In this document: positions 33,707-41,143 of the stretch, one piece after another
Position numbering within the stretch: the first letter of the stretch is position 1
Layout of the letters: each line of letters begins with the position of its first letter
Assembly (NCBI RefSeq): GCF_900116645.1
Contig: NZ_FPBO01000031.1
Coordinates: 43,649-107,648 of the forward strand
Origin: Pseudoduganella namucuonensis
GTDB lineage: Bacteria; Pseudomonadota; Gammaproteobacteria; Burkholderiales; Burkholderiaceae_D
Direction of reading: 5' to 3'
Length of the DNA stretch: 64,000 nucleotides
Notes under the pieces: model-generated
Told to the model about the DNA's origin: nothing
The model's input: the letters and a program-made list of their open reading frames with translations, nothing else
Databases searched by the model: none
Position numbers and translations under genes: made by a program

Positions 33707-34756
33707 ATGCATGACAATATGAGCAACACCGCGCCCGTCCTCGGCGCGCGCAGGATCAGTGTGCTGGGCGCCGGCGCCTGGGGCACCGCCGTCGCAATCG
33801 CCCTGGCGCAGCGCCACGAGGTCGTGCTGTGGGGCCGCAACACCCTGGTCATGCAGGAAATGGCCGCCGCGCGCGACAACGTCGCCTACCTGCCCGGCCA
33901 TCCCTTCCCGCCCAACCTGTCCATCTCCTTCGATTTCGACGCCGCCGTGGCCCACGCCGCCGACGGACTGCTGATCGCCGCCTGCCCGGTGGCCGGCCTG
34001 CGGCCACTGTTGCAACAACTACAAGGCCACGAGATTCCCAACATCGTCTGGCTGTGCAAGGGATTCGAGTACGAGACCGGGCTGCTGCCGCACCAGATCG
34101 TCCAGGAAGTGCTGGGCGACAAGGTGGCCGGCGGCGCGCTGTCCGGTCCGTCGTTCGCGCAAGAGGTGGCACGCGGCCTGCCGTGCGCGCTGACCATCGC
34201 CTCCGGCTCCGACGCCTTGCGCGACAACGTGGTCGCGACCGTGCACGGTGGCAATATCCGTGTCTACTCCAGCGCCGACCTGGCGGGGGTGGAAGTGGGC
34301 GGCGCCGTCAAGAACGTGCTGGCCATCGCGACCGGCATCGCGGACGGCCTGGGCCTGGGCCTGAACGCCCGCGCGGCCCTGATCACGCGCGGCCTGGCGG
34401 AGATCACCCGGCTCGGCGGCGCACTCGGCGGCCAGGTCGAAACATTCATGGGCCTGACCGGCATGGGCGACCTGATCCTGACTTGCACCGGCGACCTGTC
34501 GCGCAATCGCAGGGTCGGTCTGGGATTGGCCCAAGGTAAATCGCTGGACACCGTGGTCGGCGAATTGGGACACGTGGCCGAGGGCGTTCCCTGCGCCAAG
34601 GCCGTGCGCGAATTGGCGGCCAAACTGGGCGTCGATATGCCCATCACCAATGCGGTGGCCGGCGTGTTATTCGACGGCGACCAGCCGCAAGCCATGGTCG
34701 CGAGGTTGTTGGCGCGCGATCCGCGCGGTGAATCCGTTAATCCCGCAGCAAAATAG
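33707..34756 (+). CDS. gpsA: Glycerol-3-phosphate dehydrogenase [NAD(P)+]
   Basis: 349 residues. It makes sn-glycerol-3-phosphate from dihydroxyacetone phosphate for phospholipid synthesis. The nucleotide-binding motif is VLGAGAWGTA (~19-28). The catalytic region includes LCKGFE, GAVKNVLAIATGIADGLGLG and TGMGDLILTCTGDLSRNRRVG. The ATG at 33707 is used, but an in-frame ATG at 33719 is equally possible; neither has a good ribosome binding site. The 3' end overlaps the convergent cupin gene by 20 bp. Confidence 0.96.
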   Translation: MHDNMSNTAPVLGARRISVLGAGAWGTAVAIALAQRHEVVLWGRNTLVMQEMAAARDNVAYLPGHPFPPNLSISFDFDAAVAHAADGLLIAACPVAGLRPLLQQLQGHEIPNIVWLCKGFEYETGLLPHQIVQEVLGDKVAGGALSGPSFAQEVARGLPCALTIASGSDALRDNVVATVHGGNIRVYSSADLAGVEVGGAVKNVLAIATGIADGLGLGLNARAALITRGLAEITRLGGALGGQVETFMGLTGMGDLILTCTGDLSRNRRVGLGLAQGKSLDTVVGELGHVAEGVPCAKAVRELAAKLGVDMPITNAVAGVLFDGDQPQAMVARLLARDPRGESVNPAAK

Positions 34757-35066
34757 TTTTCAGCGCCAGCGTATCCTGTTCCGCCTGCACCATATGCGGC
34801 GTGCACGCGGCCAGATAAAGCATTTCCCCCGCGCGCAACAAGGTGGTCCGGCCATGCGCCGTGATCGCCAATTCCCCTTGCAGGCATTGCAGCGTCACCT
34901 CGCCTTTCACTTGGTGCGAAGGCAGGACTTTCCCCTTCGGTATCACCATCCTCATCAATTCCAGCTGCTCGGTTTTAACCAGCGCGATGGACGCGAATTG
35001 GCTTAAATCCTCCGCCGATTTGACGAGCGTAATCGCCTGTCCGGATGAAGCGTGCTGTAGCGCCAT
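34737..35066 (-). CDS. Small cupin-domain protein
   Basis: 109 residues. A single cupin barrel with PKGKVLPSHQVKGEVTLQCLQGELAIT and LYLAACTPHMVQA. The usual metal-binding histidine set is partly kept (one His in each motif, H52-like and H91-like). It may be a sensor or a small-molecule-binding protein. It converges on gpsA with a 20-bp coding overlap. The upstream terminator isolates it from the cysteine-rich genes. Confidence 0.8.
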   Translation of the reverse strand: MALQHASSGQAITLVKSAEDLSQFASIALVKTEQLELMRMVIPKGKVLPSHQVKGEVTLQCLQGELAITAHGRTTLLRAGEMLYLAACTPHMVQAEQDTLALKTILLRD

Positions 35067-35080
35067 AATGCCCTCCCATT

Positions 35081-35115
35081 AAAAAAGGGCAGCGCATTCC
35101 TGCCACTGCCCTTTT
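35081..35115 (-). terminator. Terminator after the small cysteine-rich genes
   Basis: Stem AAAAGGGCAG/CTGCCCTTTT with a 13-nt loop. On the minus strand it ends in six T at 35086-35081. It lies 18 bp after the stop of the 43-residue gene. Confidence 0.85.
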
Positions 35116-35132
35116 ATTCGGCCGCTAGGCCA

Positions 35133-35264
35133 TTAGCAGCAATCCGCCAGCATACGCAGGCAGCATTCTATGCTCGCGCAGCAATCCATATTGGACGCCA
35201 GCGCCACGGCGGAAATCGTCATTAGCACGGCAGCCGCGGAAAGTTTGATCAGTTTGGATTTCAT
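35133..35264 (-). CDS. Small secreted cysteine-rich peptide
   Basis: 43 residues from the ATG at 35264, which is preceded by AAAAGGAA. The signal peptide MKSKLIKLSAAAVLMTISAV ends near ALA. The predicted mature peptide is about 20 residues with six cysteines in three adjacent pairs (MDCCASIECCLRMLADCC), spaced CC-x4-CC-x6-CC. This could bind soft metals such as copper or form disulfides. It lies 50 bp downstream of another small cysteine-rich secreted protein and is followed by a clear terminator. I do not recognise the family. Confidence 0.7.
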   Translation of the reverse strand: MKSKLIKLSAAAVLMTISAVALASNMDCCASIECCLRMLADCC

Positions 35265-35314
35265 GGTTATTCCTTTTAATGAGTGAAGTTCAATTCGGTT
35301 TCGTCGAATGACAT

Positions 35315-35581
35315 TCAATCAGGCGGACACCATACTTCGCTGATCCGTTGAGGCAAATACCACACCAATTCCGTTGAAGGGCCAACCGGCTTTGCGATGG
35401 CGGGCGGCGCGATAATCAAGGCGGCGAATTGCGGAGGCTGTTCCGTCAGGCAACCCATCGCGGCGCATTGCACCACGCCGCAATCCATTTCATCGCAACA
35501 ACTATGCACCGATCCCGCCGCGCTTGAGGAAGCTTGCAGCAGGAATACCAAAGCGACGAGGAAAAGGCGGAGATGGCGCAT
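35315..35581 (-). CDS. Small secreted cysteine-rich protein
   Basis: 88 residues from the ATG at 35581. The signal peptide MRHLRLFLVALVFLLQASSS ends near AAG. The mature part begins with a cysteine cluster HSCCDEMDCGVVQCAAMGC (CC-x4-C-x4-C-x4-C) and ends VWCPPD. The rest is hydrophobic and proline-containing. It resembles small accessory proteins of metal-resistance loci in general design, but no metal transporter is nearby. A longer open frame reaches 35704, with no better ribosome binding site. It is probably an operon with the next peptide. Confidence 0.6.
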   Translation of the reverse strand: MRHLRLFLVALVFLLQASSSAAGSVHSCCDEMDCGVVQCAAMGCLTEQPPQFAALIIAPPAIAKPVGPSTELVWYLPQRISEVWCPPD

Positions 35582-35808
35582 ATGGCCATTCTTGCACAAA
35601 AATGGCCACCATGGCGCGTACAGCTGCGGTTTTGCGCCAATTATTGGCATGATCATGCCGGAAATCGGCATGCAGACGGCGCGAGAGCCCGGGAAGGAGA
35701 GCAATAGTCAAGATGTTCAATGCCAGAAAACCCAACGTATATAGCGATAAATATTATCGCTATTCATCACCTATACCGGCCTCCGGATAAAGGCTAATAC
35801 TTTGGTCG
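35582..35808. promoter_or_regulatory. Upstream region of cysteine-rich genes with three inverted repeats
   Basis: Three clean inverted repeats are packed here: TGGCCATT-N10-AATGGCCA (35583-35608) abutting the start codon, the 14-bp palindrome GGCATGATCATGCC (35646-35659), and ATAGCGATA-N5-TATCGCTAT (35741-35763). The density suggests operator or attenuator control of the minus-strand genes. I cannot assign a regulator. Base composition is lower in GC than the core genome. Confidence 0.45.
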
Positions 35809-36175
35809 TCAACATGCGAGGCAAAAGCGACCGGGCGGTGCACTCCCCCGTCCCGTCATTTGAATGAATTCAACGCGCGCCAGCAGCTGGCTCGTCAACC
35901 GTACTCCATTCTCGCAAGACTTCAAGAAGAAACGCGCCCATTCAGTCAATCCGCGCGCAGCATCCAACACTTCGTTGGCGTTGTGAGGTGCAAGGGACAA
36001 TCCTGCCGGTGGCGGGAAAAACTGCGAATGGGCGATCACTCCAGCCCTCGGTCATCCTCACTCAGCCGTAATATGAATCCGCATGGGAGGCCAATAGAAA
36101 ATCCGGCGCCGGATATTTCCGGGTTTGGCCATCACTTCCCAAACGCGGCCTGCCGCTTGGCATCCCCGCGTGGGA
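35809..36175. other. No confident gene
   Basis: Short open frames exist on both strands (35809-36039 minus; 35860-36219 plus), but neither has a ribosome binding site, a recognisable domain, or the third-base GC bias of the neighbours. It is probably non-coding or remnant sequence leading into the decayed gene at 36176. Confidence 0.45.
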
Positions 36176-36502
36176 ATGAACGGTATAGAGCTGCTGAGCA
36201 TCAGTTACGCTGGCAATAACCTGGCAATAACCTGGCATCCACCGGCACCAAGACTGTCAACGGCGACGCGTTCAACAATAAGATTCGCGTGGAGAGCGAT
36301 GTCGGCAAGATTGATGGCGGCTCAGGCTTTGACGAGGTCGTATTCTCCAGCGGTCGCGATATTTATATCGTCGACAAGGATGCTGGCGACACTGTTTCCG
36401 TGATGGACGCGAATTCCGTTTTCACCAGCCTTTCCAATGTCAAAGCGCTGAGAACAAGTCGCGCTGGTGGGGATCACGGAGGACGGGATTTTCTTCAGCT
36501 GA
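36176..36502 (+). pseudogene. Decayed fragment of an RTX-like extracellular protein
   Basis: Three reading-frame pieces read as one protein. MNGIELLSISYAGNNLA (frame of 36176) is interrupted. STGTKTVNGDAFNNK and GKIDGGSGFDEVVFSSGRD continue in the next frame. QVALVGITEDGIFFS before the TGA at 36500 is in the first frame again. The DGGSGFDEVVFSSG stretch resembles the glycine-aspartate repeat end of calcium-binding secreted proteins. The first frame break coincides exactly with an 11-bp tandem duplication at 36211-36232. No promoter or ribosome binding site is seen. Confidence 0.6.
36211..36232 (+). repeat. 11-bp tandem duplication causing a frameshift
   Basis: TGGCAATAACC occurs twice in direct succession (36211-36221 and 36222-36232), followed by a partial third copy, TGGCA. 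Removing one copy restores the frame AGNNLASTGTKT. This is typical slipped-strand or double-strand-break repair scarring. Confidence 0.85.
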
Positions 36503-36564
36503 CCAACGATGGCTTTGCCCGCGCTCGCAGCCGCGTTAGCGCGATTCCGGATAGCGGCCGGTCG

Positions 36565-36969
36565 CTACGGCTCCTTCTTGGCGCCCTTTTTCCCGCCGGG
36601 CTTTTTGGCTTGTTCGGAGGGAAAGAGTCCTCGTATGACGCCGAGGAACGCGGCCAGGACGTTGATCGTCACGCCCGTGGTGATCGCGATCAGCGCGGTG
36701 TCGCTGATCATTTGTTTGCCGGTGCAGGCGTAGACGATGGCGTTCGAGGAAATGGCGAAGGCCCAGAAGATGATACATGCGGAAGCGAGGAAATAAGCCT
36801 TGTCCGCGTAGGTGGCGCGCAGCGCCCGGTTGGCTTTCTGGTTTTCCGCTTCCTCATTAATGAGGACGTCCTGAAGAGGACCGCTTTCGCCGACATATGC
36901 CTCGGGCGGCGCGTCTTCGGTTGCCTCGACCGGTTCAGGCTCCTGGCCCCCGTCCTCCCGCTGACTCAA
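36565..36969 (-). CDS. Two-helix membrane protein, putative toxin partner of the Panacea protein
   Basis: 134 residues. An acidic N-terminus (1-40) precedes a short helix (NQKANRALRATYADKAYF). Two membrane helices follow at ~58-80 (LASACIIFWAFAISSNAIVY) and ~89-114 (ISDTALIAITTGVTINVLAA, then FLGVIRGLF), then a lysine-rich tail GGKKGAKKEP. The ATG at 36969 overlaps the stop of the DUF4065 gene by 4 bases, so the two are translationally coupled. Small membrane proteins are among the toxins reported next to Panacea antitoxins. Toxicity here is inferred from context only; a defence-membrane effector or immunity role is the alternative. Confidence 0.7.
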   Translation of the reverse strand: MSQREDGGQEPEPVEATEDAPPEAYVGESGPLQDVLINEEAENQKANRALRATYADKAYFLASACIIFWAFAISSNAIVYACTGKQMISDTALIAITTGVTINVLAAFLGVIRGLFPSEQAKKPGGKKGAKKEP

Positions 36970-37469
36970 GCCGCGCCCCGCGCCTTGAACCTGCCGTCCC
37001 GCAGCGTCGCCTCGCGCAACATGTCGTTCGGGATGGGATTGCCATCCACGCCGCCCGAGGTGGACCAGGCGGAGTCTTTCTCATGCGTCATGGTTGAAAG
37101 CGTCGAACCCGAGTAGGCGCCGTATTCCGCCAGGATCTCGTCGATCAGTTCCCAGGTGCGCGTATCCTGCTCGCTGACGATGGGGCGGCGCTTGGTGAGC
37201 GCACCCTCCTCCTCCACAATATGCCCGCCATAGGCCGTGATGGGATTCGGCCCGTATTCCTTGAACTCGTGATACAGGGATGGAATGACCGGACCGTACT
37301 TCCAGCGGCAGAAAAAGTCGTCGATCAGCGGCCGCCCTTGTTTCGCCAGATGCCAGGATTGCACGTAAAACAAGAGCTTCTGCAGCTTCATCGGCGAAAG
37401 ATGGGCGACCTTGCCCTCCTTCGCGCGCTTGACCAAGGCATTCGCAACGGCCATTGCTGAGTACGCCAT
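36966..37469 (-). CDS. Panacea-domain (DUF4065) protein, putative antitoxin
   Basis: 167 residues. It matches the Panacea/SocA-like fold: AMAVANALVKRA, HLSPMKLQKLLFYVQSWHLA, FFCRWKYGPVIPSLYHEFKE and YGPNPITAY. Panacea is described as a hyperpromiscuous antitoxin domain that neutralises unrelated toxins encoded next to it. The start is firm (AAGGAGG, 5 bp before the ATG). A LexA box and a plausible promoter (TTGGAG, 16 bp, TATATG) lie 37-82 bp upstream. The order antitoxin-then-toxin with a 4-base overlap is typical of toxin-antitoxin operons. Confidence 0.88.
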   Translation of the reverse strand: MAYSAMAVANALVKRAKEGKVAHLSPMKLQKLLFYVQSWHLAKQGRPLIDDFFCRWKYGPVIPSLYHEFKEYGPNPITAYGGHIVEEEGALTKRRPIVSEQDTRTWELIDEILAEYGAYSGSTLSTMTHEKDSAWSTSGGVDGNPIPNDMLREATLRDGRFKARGAA

Positions 37470-37506
37470 ATTGCCTCCTTAGTGAAGTGAACAAGCTTTG
37501 CAAAAG

Positions 37507-37551
37507 CATATAGTGACACATTCGCCGACTCCAAGCTGTATAAATATACAG
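37507..37551 (-). promoter_or_regulatory. LexA-box promoter of the Panacea operon
   Basis: The perfect palindrome CTGTATAAATATACAG (37536-37551) fits the CTGT-N8-ACAG LexA consensus fully, including the preferred AT-rich centre. On the minus strand it directly precedes a candidate -35 TTGGAG (37534-37529), then 16 bp, then -10 TATATG (37512-37507). LexA bound there would block RNA polymerase, so expression should rise during the SOS response. Confidence 0.82.
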
Positions 37552-37561
37552 TCCGGACAGC

Positions 37562-37588
37562 AAAAAGCCCAGCCATATAGGCTGGGCT
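37562..37588 (-). terminator. Terminator after tRNA-Thr
   Basis: Stem AGCCCAGCC/GGCTGGGCT with a 5-nt loop. On the minus strand it ends in TTTTT, and it lies 9 bp after the tRNA CCA end. Confidence 0.93.
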
Positions 37589-37597
37589 CGCGAATGC

Positions 37598-37673
<76 letters not shown>

Positions 37674-37690
37674 GTAACTTTTCCGCGTGG

Positions 37691-37696
37691 ATTATA
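37691..37696 (-). promoter_or_regulatory. -10 element of the tRNA-Thr gene
   Basis: Consensus TATAAT on the minus strand, 18 bp before the tRNA 5' end, which gives a leader of about 11 nt. It sits at the end of sspB. The -35 is poorly defined. Confidence 0.6.
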
Positions 37697-37698
37697 CC

Positions 37699-38202
37699 TT
37701 ATTTGATACGGGTCAGCGTCGGGCGGCCGCCTTTTTTGGGCGGTTCGCCGCCGTCGTCCGGACCGTCGTCGCCGCGGATCTCGGCGGGACGGGATTCGGC
37801 CGCCGGGCTGGGCACCGGCGCCAAGGTCGGCGCCGCGGGCGCGGCCGGCGCGCTGGCCGTCGGCGCCTGCGTGTCCGGCGCGTACATGCCCAGTTGCGGC
37901 TCGAACGCCATGCCCTGGCCGTTCTCGTTGGCGTAGATGGCCATGACGTTGTTCACCGGCACGAAAATCTCGCGCGACACGCCGCCGAAGCGGGCGTTGA
38001 AGCGGATACTGTCGTTGTCCATCTTCAGCCCGGCGGTGGCGCCGAAGCTGATGTTGAGCACGATTTCACCCTTCTTGACGTACTCCATCGGCACCGTGGT
38101 GGCGGCATCGACCTTGACGGCCAGGTAGGGCGTGTAGCCGCTGTCGGTGCACCATTCGTAGATGGCGCGCAGCATGTAGGGCTTGGTAGAGATCTCGGAC
38201 AT
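37699..38202 (-). CDS. sspB: ClpXP protease specificity-enhancing factor SspB
   Basis: 167 residues. The N-terminal SspB fold (TKPYMLRAIYEWCTDSGYTP, VLNISFGATAGL, FNARFGGVSREIFVPVNNVM, ~1-110) binds ssrA-tagged proteins. The tail is Pro/Ala-rich and ends in GRPTLTRIK, the ClpX-binding motif type. It delivers tagged substrates to ClpXP in the cytoplasm. It follows sspA by 4 bp in the usual order. Confidence 0.96.
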   Translation of the reverse strand: MSEISTKPYMLRAIYEWCTDSGYTPYLAVKVDAATTVPMEYVKKGEIVLNISFGATAGLKMDNDSIRFNARFGGVSREIFVPVNNVMAIYANENGQGMAFEPQLGMYAPDTQAPTASAPAAPAAPTLAPVPSPAAESRPAEIRGDDGPDDGGEPPKKGGRPTLTRIK

Positions 38203-38206
38203 GGTG

Positions 38207-38818
38207 TTAACGGCGCATGACCTTTTCGGATGGCGTCAGCGCTTCGATGTAGGCCGGACGCGAGAAGATGCGCTCGGCGTACTTCATCAGCGGCGCGGCG
38301 GTCTTCGACAGCTCGATGCCATAGTGGTCCAGACGCCACAGCAGCGGAGCGACCGCCACGTCCAGCATCGAGAATTCGTCGCCCAGCATGTACTTGTTCT
38401 TCAGGAACAGCGGCGCCAGGGTGGTCAGGCGGTCGCGGATTTCCGCGCGCGCCTTGTCGTGGCTCTTGTCGTTGACCTTGGCGCGCTCGCTTTCCAGCGT
38501 GTGCACGTGGACGAACAACTCCTTCTCGAAGTTGAACAGCATCAGGCGGGCGCGCGCGCGCATCAGCGGGTCGGCCGGCATCAGCTGCGGGTGCGGGAAG
38601 CGCTCGTCGATGTACTCGTTGATGATGTTCGATTCGTACAGGATCAGTTCGCGCTCGACCAGGATCGGCACCTGGCCGTACGGGTTCATGGTCGAAATGT
38701 CTTCCGGCTTGTTGAACAGGTCCACATCGCGCACTTCGAAGTCCATGCCTTTTTCGAACAGGACCAGGCGGCAGCGTTGGGAGAATGGGCAGGTCGTGCC
38801 CGAATAGAGAACCATCAT
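38207..38818 (-). CDS. sspA: Stringent starvation protein A (GST-like)
   Basis: 203 residues. A thioredoxin-like N-terminal domain (MMVLYSGTTCPFSQRCRLVL, VDLFNKPEDISTMNPYGQVP) is followed by a helical glutathione S-transferase-type domain. SspA binds RNA polymerase and helps control stationary-phase and acid-stress genes; it normally lacks transferase activity. Its place between petC and sspB is the normal betaproteobacterial order. Confidence 0.95.
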   Translation of the reverse strand: MMVLYSGTTCPFSQRCRLVLFEKGMDFEVRDVDLFNKPEDISTMNPYGQVPILVERELILYESNIINEYIDERFPHPQLMPADPLMRARARLMLFNFEKELFVHVHTLESERAKVNDKSHDKARAEIRDRLTTLAPLFLKNKYMLGDEFSMLDVAVAPLLWRLDHYGIELSKTAAPLMKYAERIFSRPAYIEALTPSEKVMRR

Positions 38819-38934
38819 TTTTGTAGTTCCTTAGAAACAAAATGGGATGTAGCCGTAAACACGGCTCACCCCAGGACGCGCCCGCCACGCGGGCGGCGCA
38901 AAACACACACGCCGGACCAGCCGGCATGCCTCAC

Positions 38935-39699
38935 TTATTTGACTTCTTTCCAGTACGACGCGTTCAGGCGCCAGGCCAGAAGGGCGAAGCCGGTCAGGAA
39001 CAGCAGCACCCAAACGCCGAGGCGCTTGCGGGTCTGCTGGGCCGGCTCGGCCATCCATTCCATATAGCCGACCAGGTCCGCCACTGCGGTGTCGAACTCC
39101 AGCTTGCTCATGCTGCCCTTCTGCACCTGCTCGAACCCGACGAACTTGTGCACCGTCTTGCCCGCGTCGTGCGGATCCTTCTCCTCGGCGAACTTGGCGG
39201 CCTGCACGCCCTGCATTTCCCACAGGACATGCGGCATCGCCACGTTCGGCAGGATCAGGTTGTTCCAGCCGGTCGGGCGCGAGTCATCCTTGTAGAAGGT
39301 GCGCAGATACGTATACAGGTAGTCGCCGCCGGTGCCGCCGGGGCCCGATTTCGCGCGCGAAATCACCGACAGATCCGGTGGCACCACGCCGAACCAGACC
39401 TTGGCGTCCTTGGCCGGCATCGCCGTGGTCATCATTTCGCCCACTTTTTCGCCGGTGAACAGCAGGTTGCCCTTGATCTGTTCCTCCGTCAGGCCCAGGT
39501 CCTTCAGGCGGTTGTAACGCATGGAAGACGCATTATGGCAGTTCAGGCAGTAGTTCACAAATAACTTGGCGCCGTTTTGCAGGGCGGCCATGTTGGTGGA
39601 ACGGTCCGGCGCCTTCTCCAGCGGGTGGCTACTTTCACTGGCCAGGGCCAGGGCCGGCGCCAAGGCCAGGATCGCGAGCAGTTTCTTTGCAAAATTCAT
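38935..39699 (-). CDS. petC: Cytochrome c1 of the bc1 complex
   Basis: 254 residues. The signal peptide ends near ALALASES. The covalent haem site is CLNCH (~51-55), and the distal methionine region includes MTTAMPAKD. A C-terminal membrane anchor (VWVLLFLTGFALLAWRL) is present. It passes electrons from the Rieske protein to soluble cytochrome c in the respiratory bc1 complex. It starts 29 bp after petB. Confidence 0.97.
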   Translation of the reverse strand: MNFAKKLLAILALAPALALASESSHPLEKAPDRSTNMAALQNGAKLFVNYCLNCHNASSMRYNRLKDLGLTEEQIKGNLLFTGEKVGEMMTTAMPAKDAKVWFGVVPPDLSVISRAKSGPGGTGGDYLYTYLRTFYKDDSRPTGWNNLILPNVAMPHVLWEMQGVQAAKFAEEKDPHDAGKTVHKFVGFEQVQKGSMSKLEFDTAVADLVGYMEWMAEPAQQTRKRLGVWVLLFLTGFALLAWRLNASYWKEVK

Positions 39700-39728
39700 G
39701 TGTTGTCCTCTTCAGCGATGATCGGCGT

Positions 39729-41141
39729 TTAGTGCGGGTGGAAGGTCACGCGGGACGGGACAGGTTTGAACTGGCCCATCGCGCTCCACCATGGCATCAG
39801 CAGGAAGAAGGCGAAGTAGTACAAGGTGCACACTTGCGAGACGATGGTGCCGATCACGCTCGGCGCCTGGGTGCCCAGGTAGCCGAGGGTGACGAAGGCC
39901 AGGCCGAACAGGGCGTACACGTATTTGTGCCAGTCCGGACGGTAACGGATCGATTTCACCGGCGAGTGGTCCAGCCACGGCAGGAAGGCCAGGATCACCA
40001 CCGAGCCGCCGAAGAACACCACGCCCCAGAATTTCGCGTCCAGCACGGAAGGCAGCATGCCGACGATGGCGACCAGCGCGATCACGGCGATGGCGGCCTT
40101 GACGGTGAACGACAGGCGCGACTTCAGCCACAGGAAGGCGACGTAGGCGGCCACGGCGGCCATCAGCACCCACATGAAGTCGGCGGTGGTGGCCCGCAGC
40201 ACCGAGTAGAACGGCGTGAAGTACCAGGTCGGCGCGATGTGCAGCGGGGTCTTCAGCGAGTCGCCCGGCAGGAAGTTGTTGTATTCCAGGAAATAGCCGC
40301 CCATTTCCGGCGCGAAGAACACGACGGTGCTGAAGATCAGCAGGAACACCGACACGCCGAACAGGTCGTGCACGGTGTAGTAGGGGTGCGACGGGATCGA
40401 GTCGACCGGGTGGCCGTCAGGACCCAGGTTGTCCTTGACCTCGATGCCGTCCGGATTGGACGAGCCCACCTCGTGCAGCGCGATCAGGTGCGCCGCGACC
40501 AGGCCCAGCAGCACCAGCGGGATGGCGATCACGTGGAAGGCGAAGAAGCGGTTCAGGGTGGCGTCGGACACCACGTAGTCGCCGCGGATCCACAGCGACA
40601 GGTCGGGACCGATCAGCGGAATCGCGCCAAACAGGTTGACGATCACCTGCGCGCCCCAGTACGACATCTGGCCCCATGGCAGCAGGTAGCCGAAGAAGGC
40701 CTCGGCCATCAGGCACAGGAAGATGGCGAAACCGAACAGCCAGATCAGCTCGCGTGGCTTGCGGTAGGAGCCGTACAGCAGGCCGCGCGTCATGTGCAGG
40801 TAGACGATGATGAAGAAGGCCGAGGCCCCGGTCGAGTGCATATAGCGCACCAGCCAGCCCCATGGCACTTCGCGCATGATGTATTCCACCGAGCCGAAGG
40901 CCAGGTTGGCGTCCGGCTTGTAGTGCATGGTCAGGAAGATGCCGGTGACGATCTGCAGCACCAGCACCAGCATGGCCAGCGAGCCGAAGATGTACCAGAA
41001 GTTGAAGTTTTTCGGGGCGTAGTACTTGCCCCACTGGTCGTTCCACAGCTTGGTCAGCGGGAAGCGGTCGTCGACCCAGCCCAGCGCCTTCTGCGCGGCG
41101 GGGGCGTCGGCCGGGAATTTGGTCTCTTTGAAAGCGGCCAT
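39729..41141 (-). CDS. petB: Cytochrome b of the bc1 complex
   Basis: 470 residues. An integral membrane protein with eight or more helices and the two b-haem histidine pairs. Signatures are LPWGQMSYWGAQVIVNLFGA (quinol-site helix), WIRGDYVVSDATLNRFFAFH and the PEWY-equivalent TWYFTPFYSVLRA. Here TWYF replaces the PEWY-type motif, but the frame context is clear. It starts 2 bp after petA. Confidence 0.96.
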   Translation of the reverse strand: MAAFKETKFPADAPAAQKALGWVDDRFPLTKLWNDQWGKYYAPKNFNFWYIFGSLAMLVLVLQIVTGIFLTMHYKPDANLAFGSVEYIMREVPWGWLVRYMHSTGASAFFIIVYLHMTRGLLYGSYRKPRELIWLFGFAIFLCLMAEAFFGYLLPWGQMSYWGAQVIVNLFGAIPLIGPDLSLWIRGDYVVSDATLNRFFAFHVIAIPLVLLGLVAAHLIALHEVGSSNPDGIEVKDNLGPDGHPVDSIPSHPYYTVHDLFGVSVFLLIFSTVVFFAPEMGGYFLEYNNFLPGDSLKTPLHIAPTWYFTPFYSVLRATTADFMWVLMAAVAAYVAFLWLKSRLSFTVKAAIAVIALVAIVGMLPSVLDAKFWGVVFFGGSVVILAFLPWLDHSPVKSIRYRPDWHKYVYALFGLAFVTLGYLGTQAPSVIGTIVSQVCTLYYFAFFLLMPWWSAMGQFKPVPSRVTFHPH

Positions 41142-41143
41142 GT

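Noticed and set aside
35809..36039. 76-codon minus-strand ORF in the accessory patch
   Set aside because: No ribosome binding site, no recognisable domain, and an overlapping open frame on the other strand of equal quality.
35860..36219. 119-codon plus-strand ORF before the decayed gene
   Set aside because: Composition unlike a protein (Arg/Ser/His scattered), no start signal, and it runs into the remnant out of frame.
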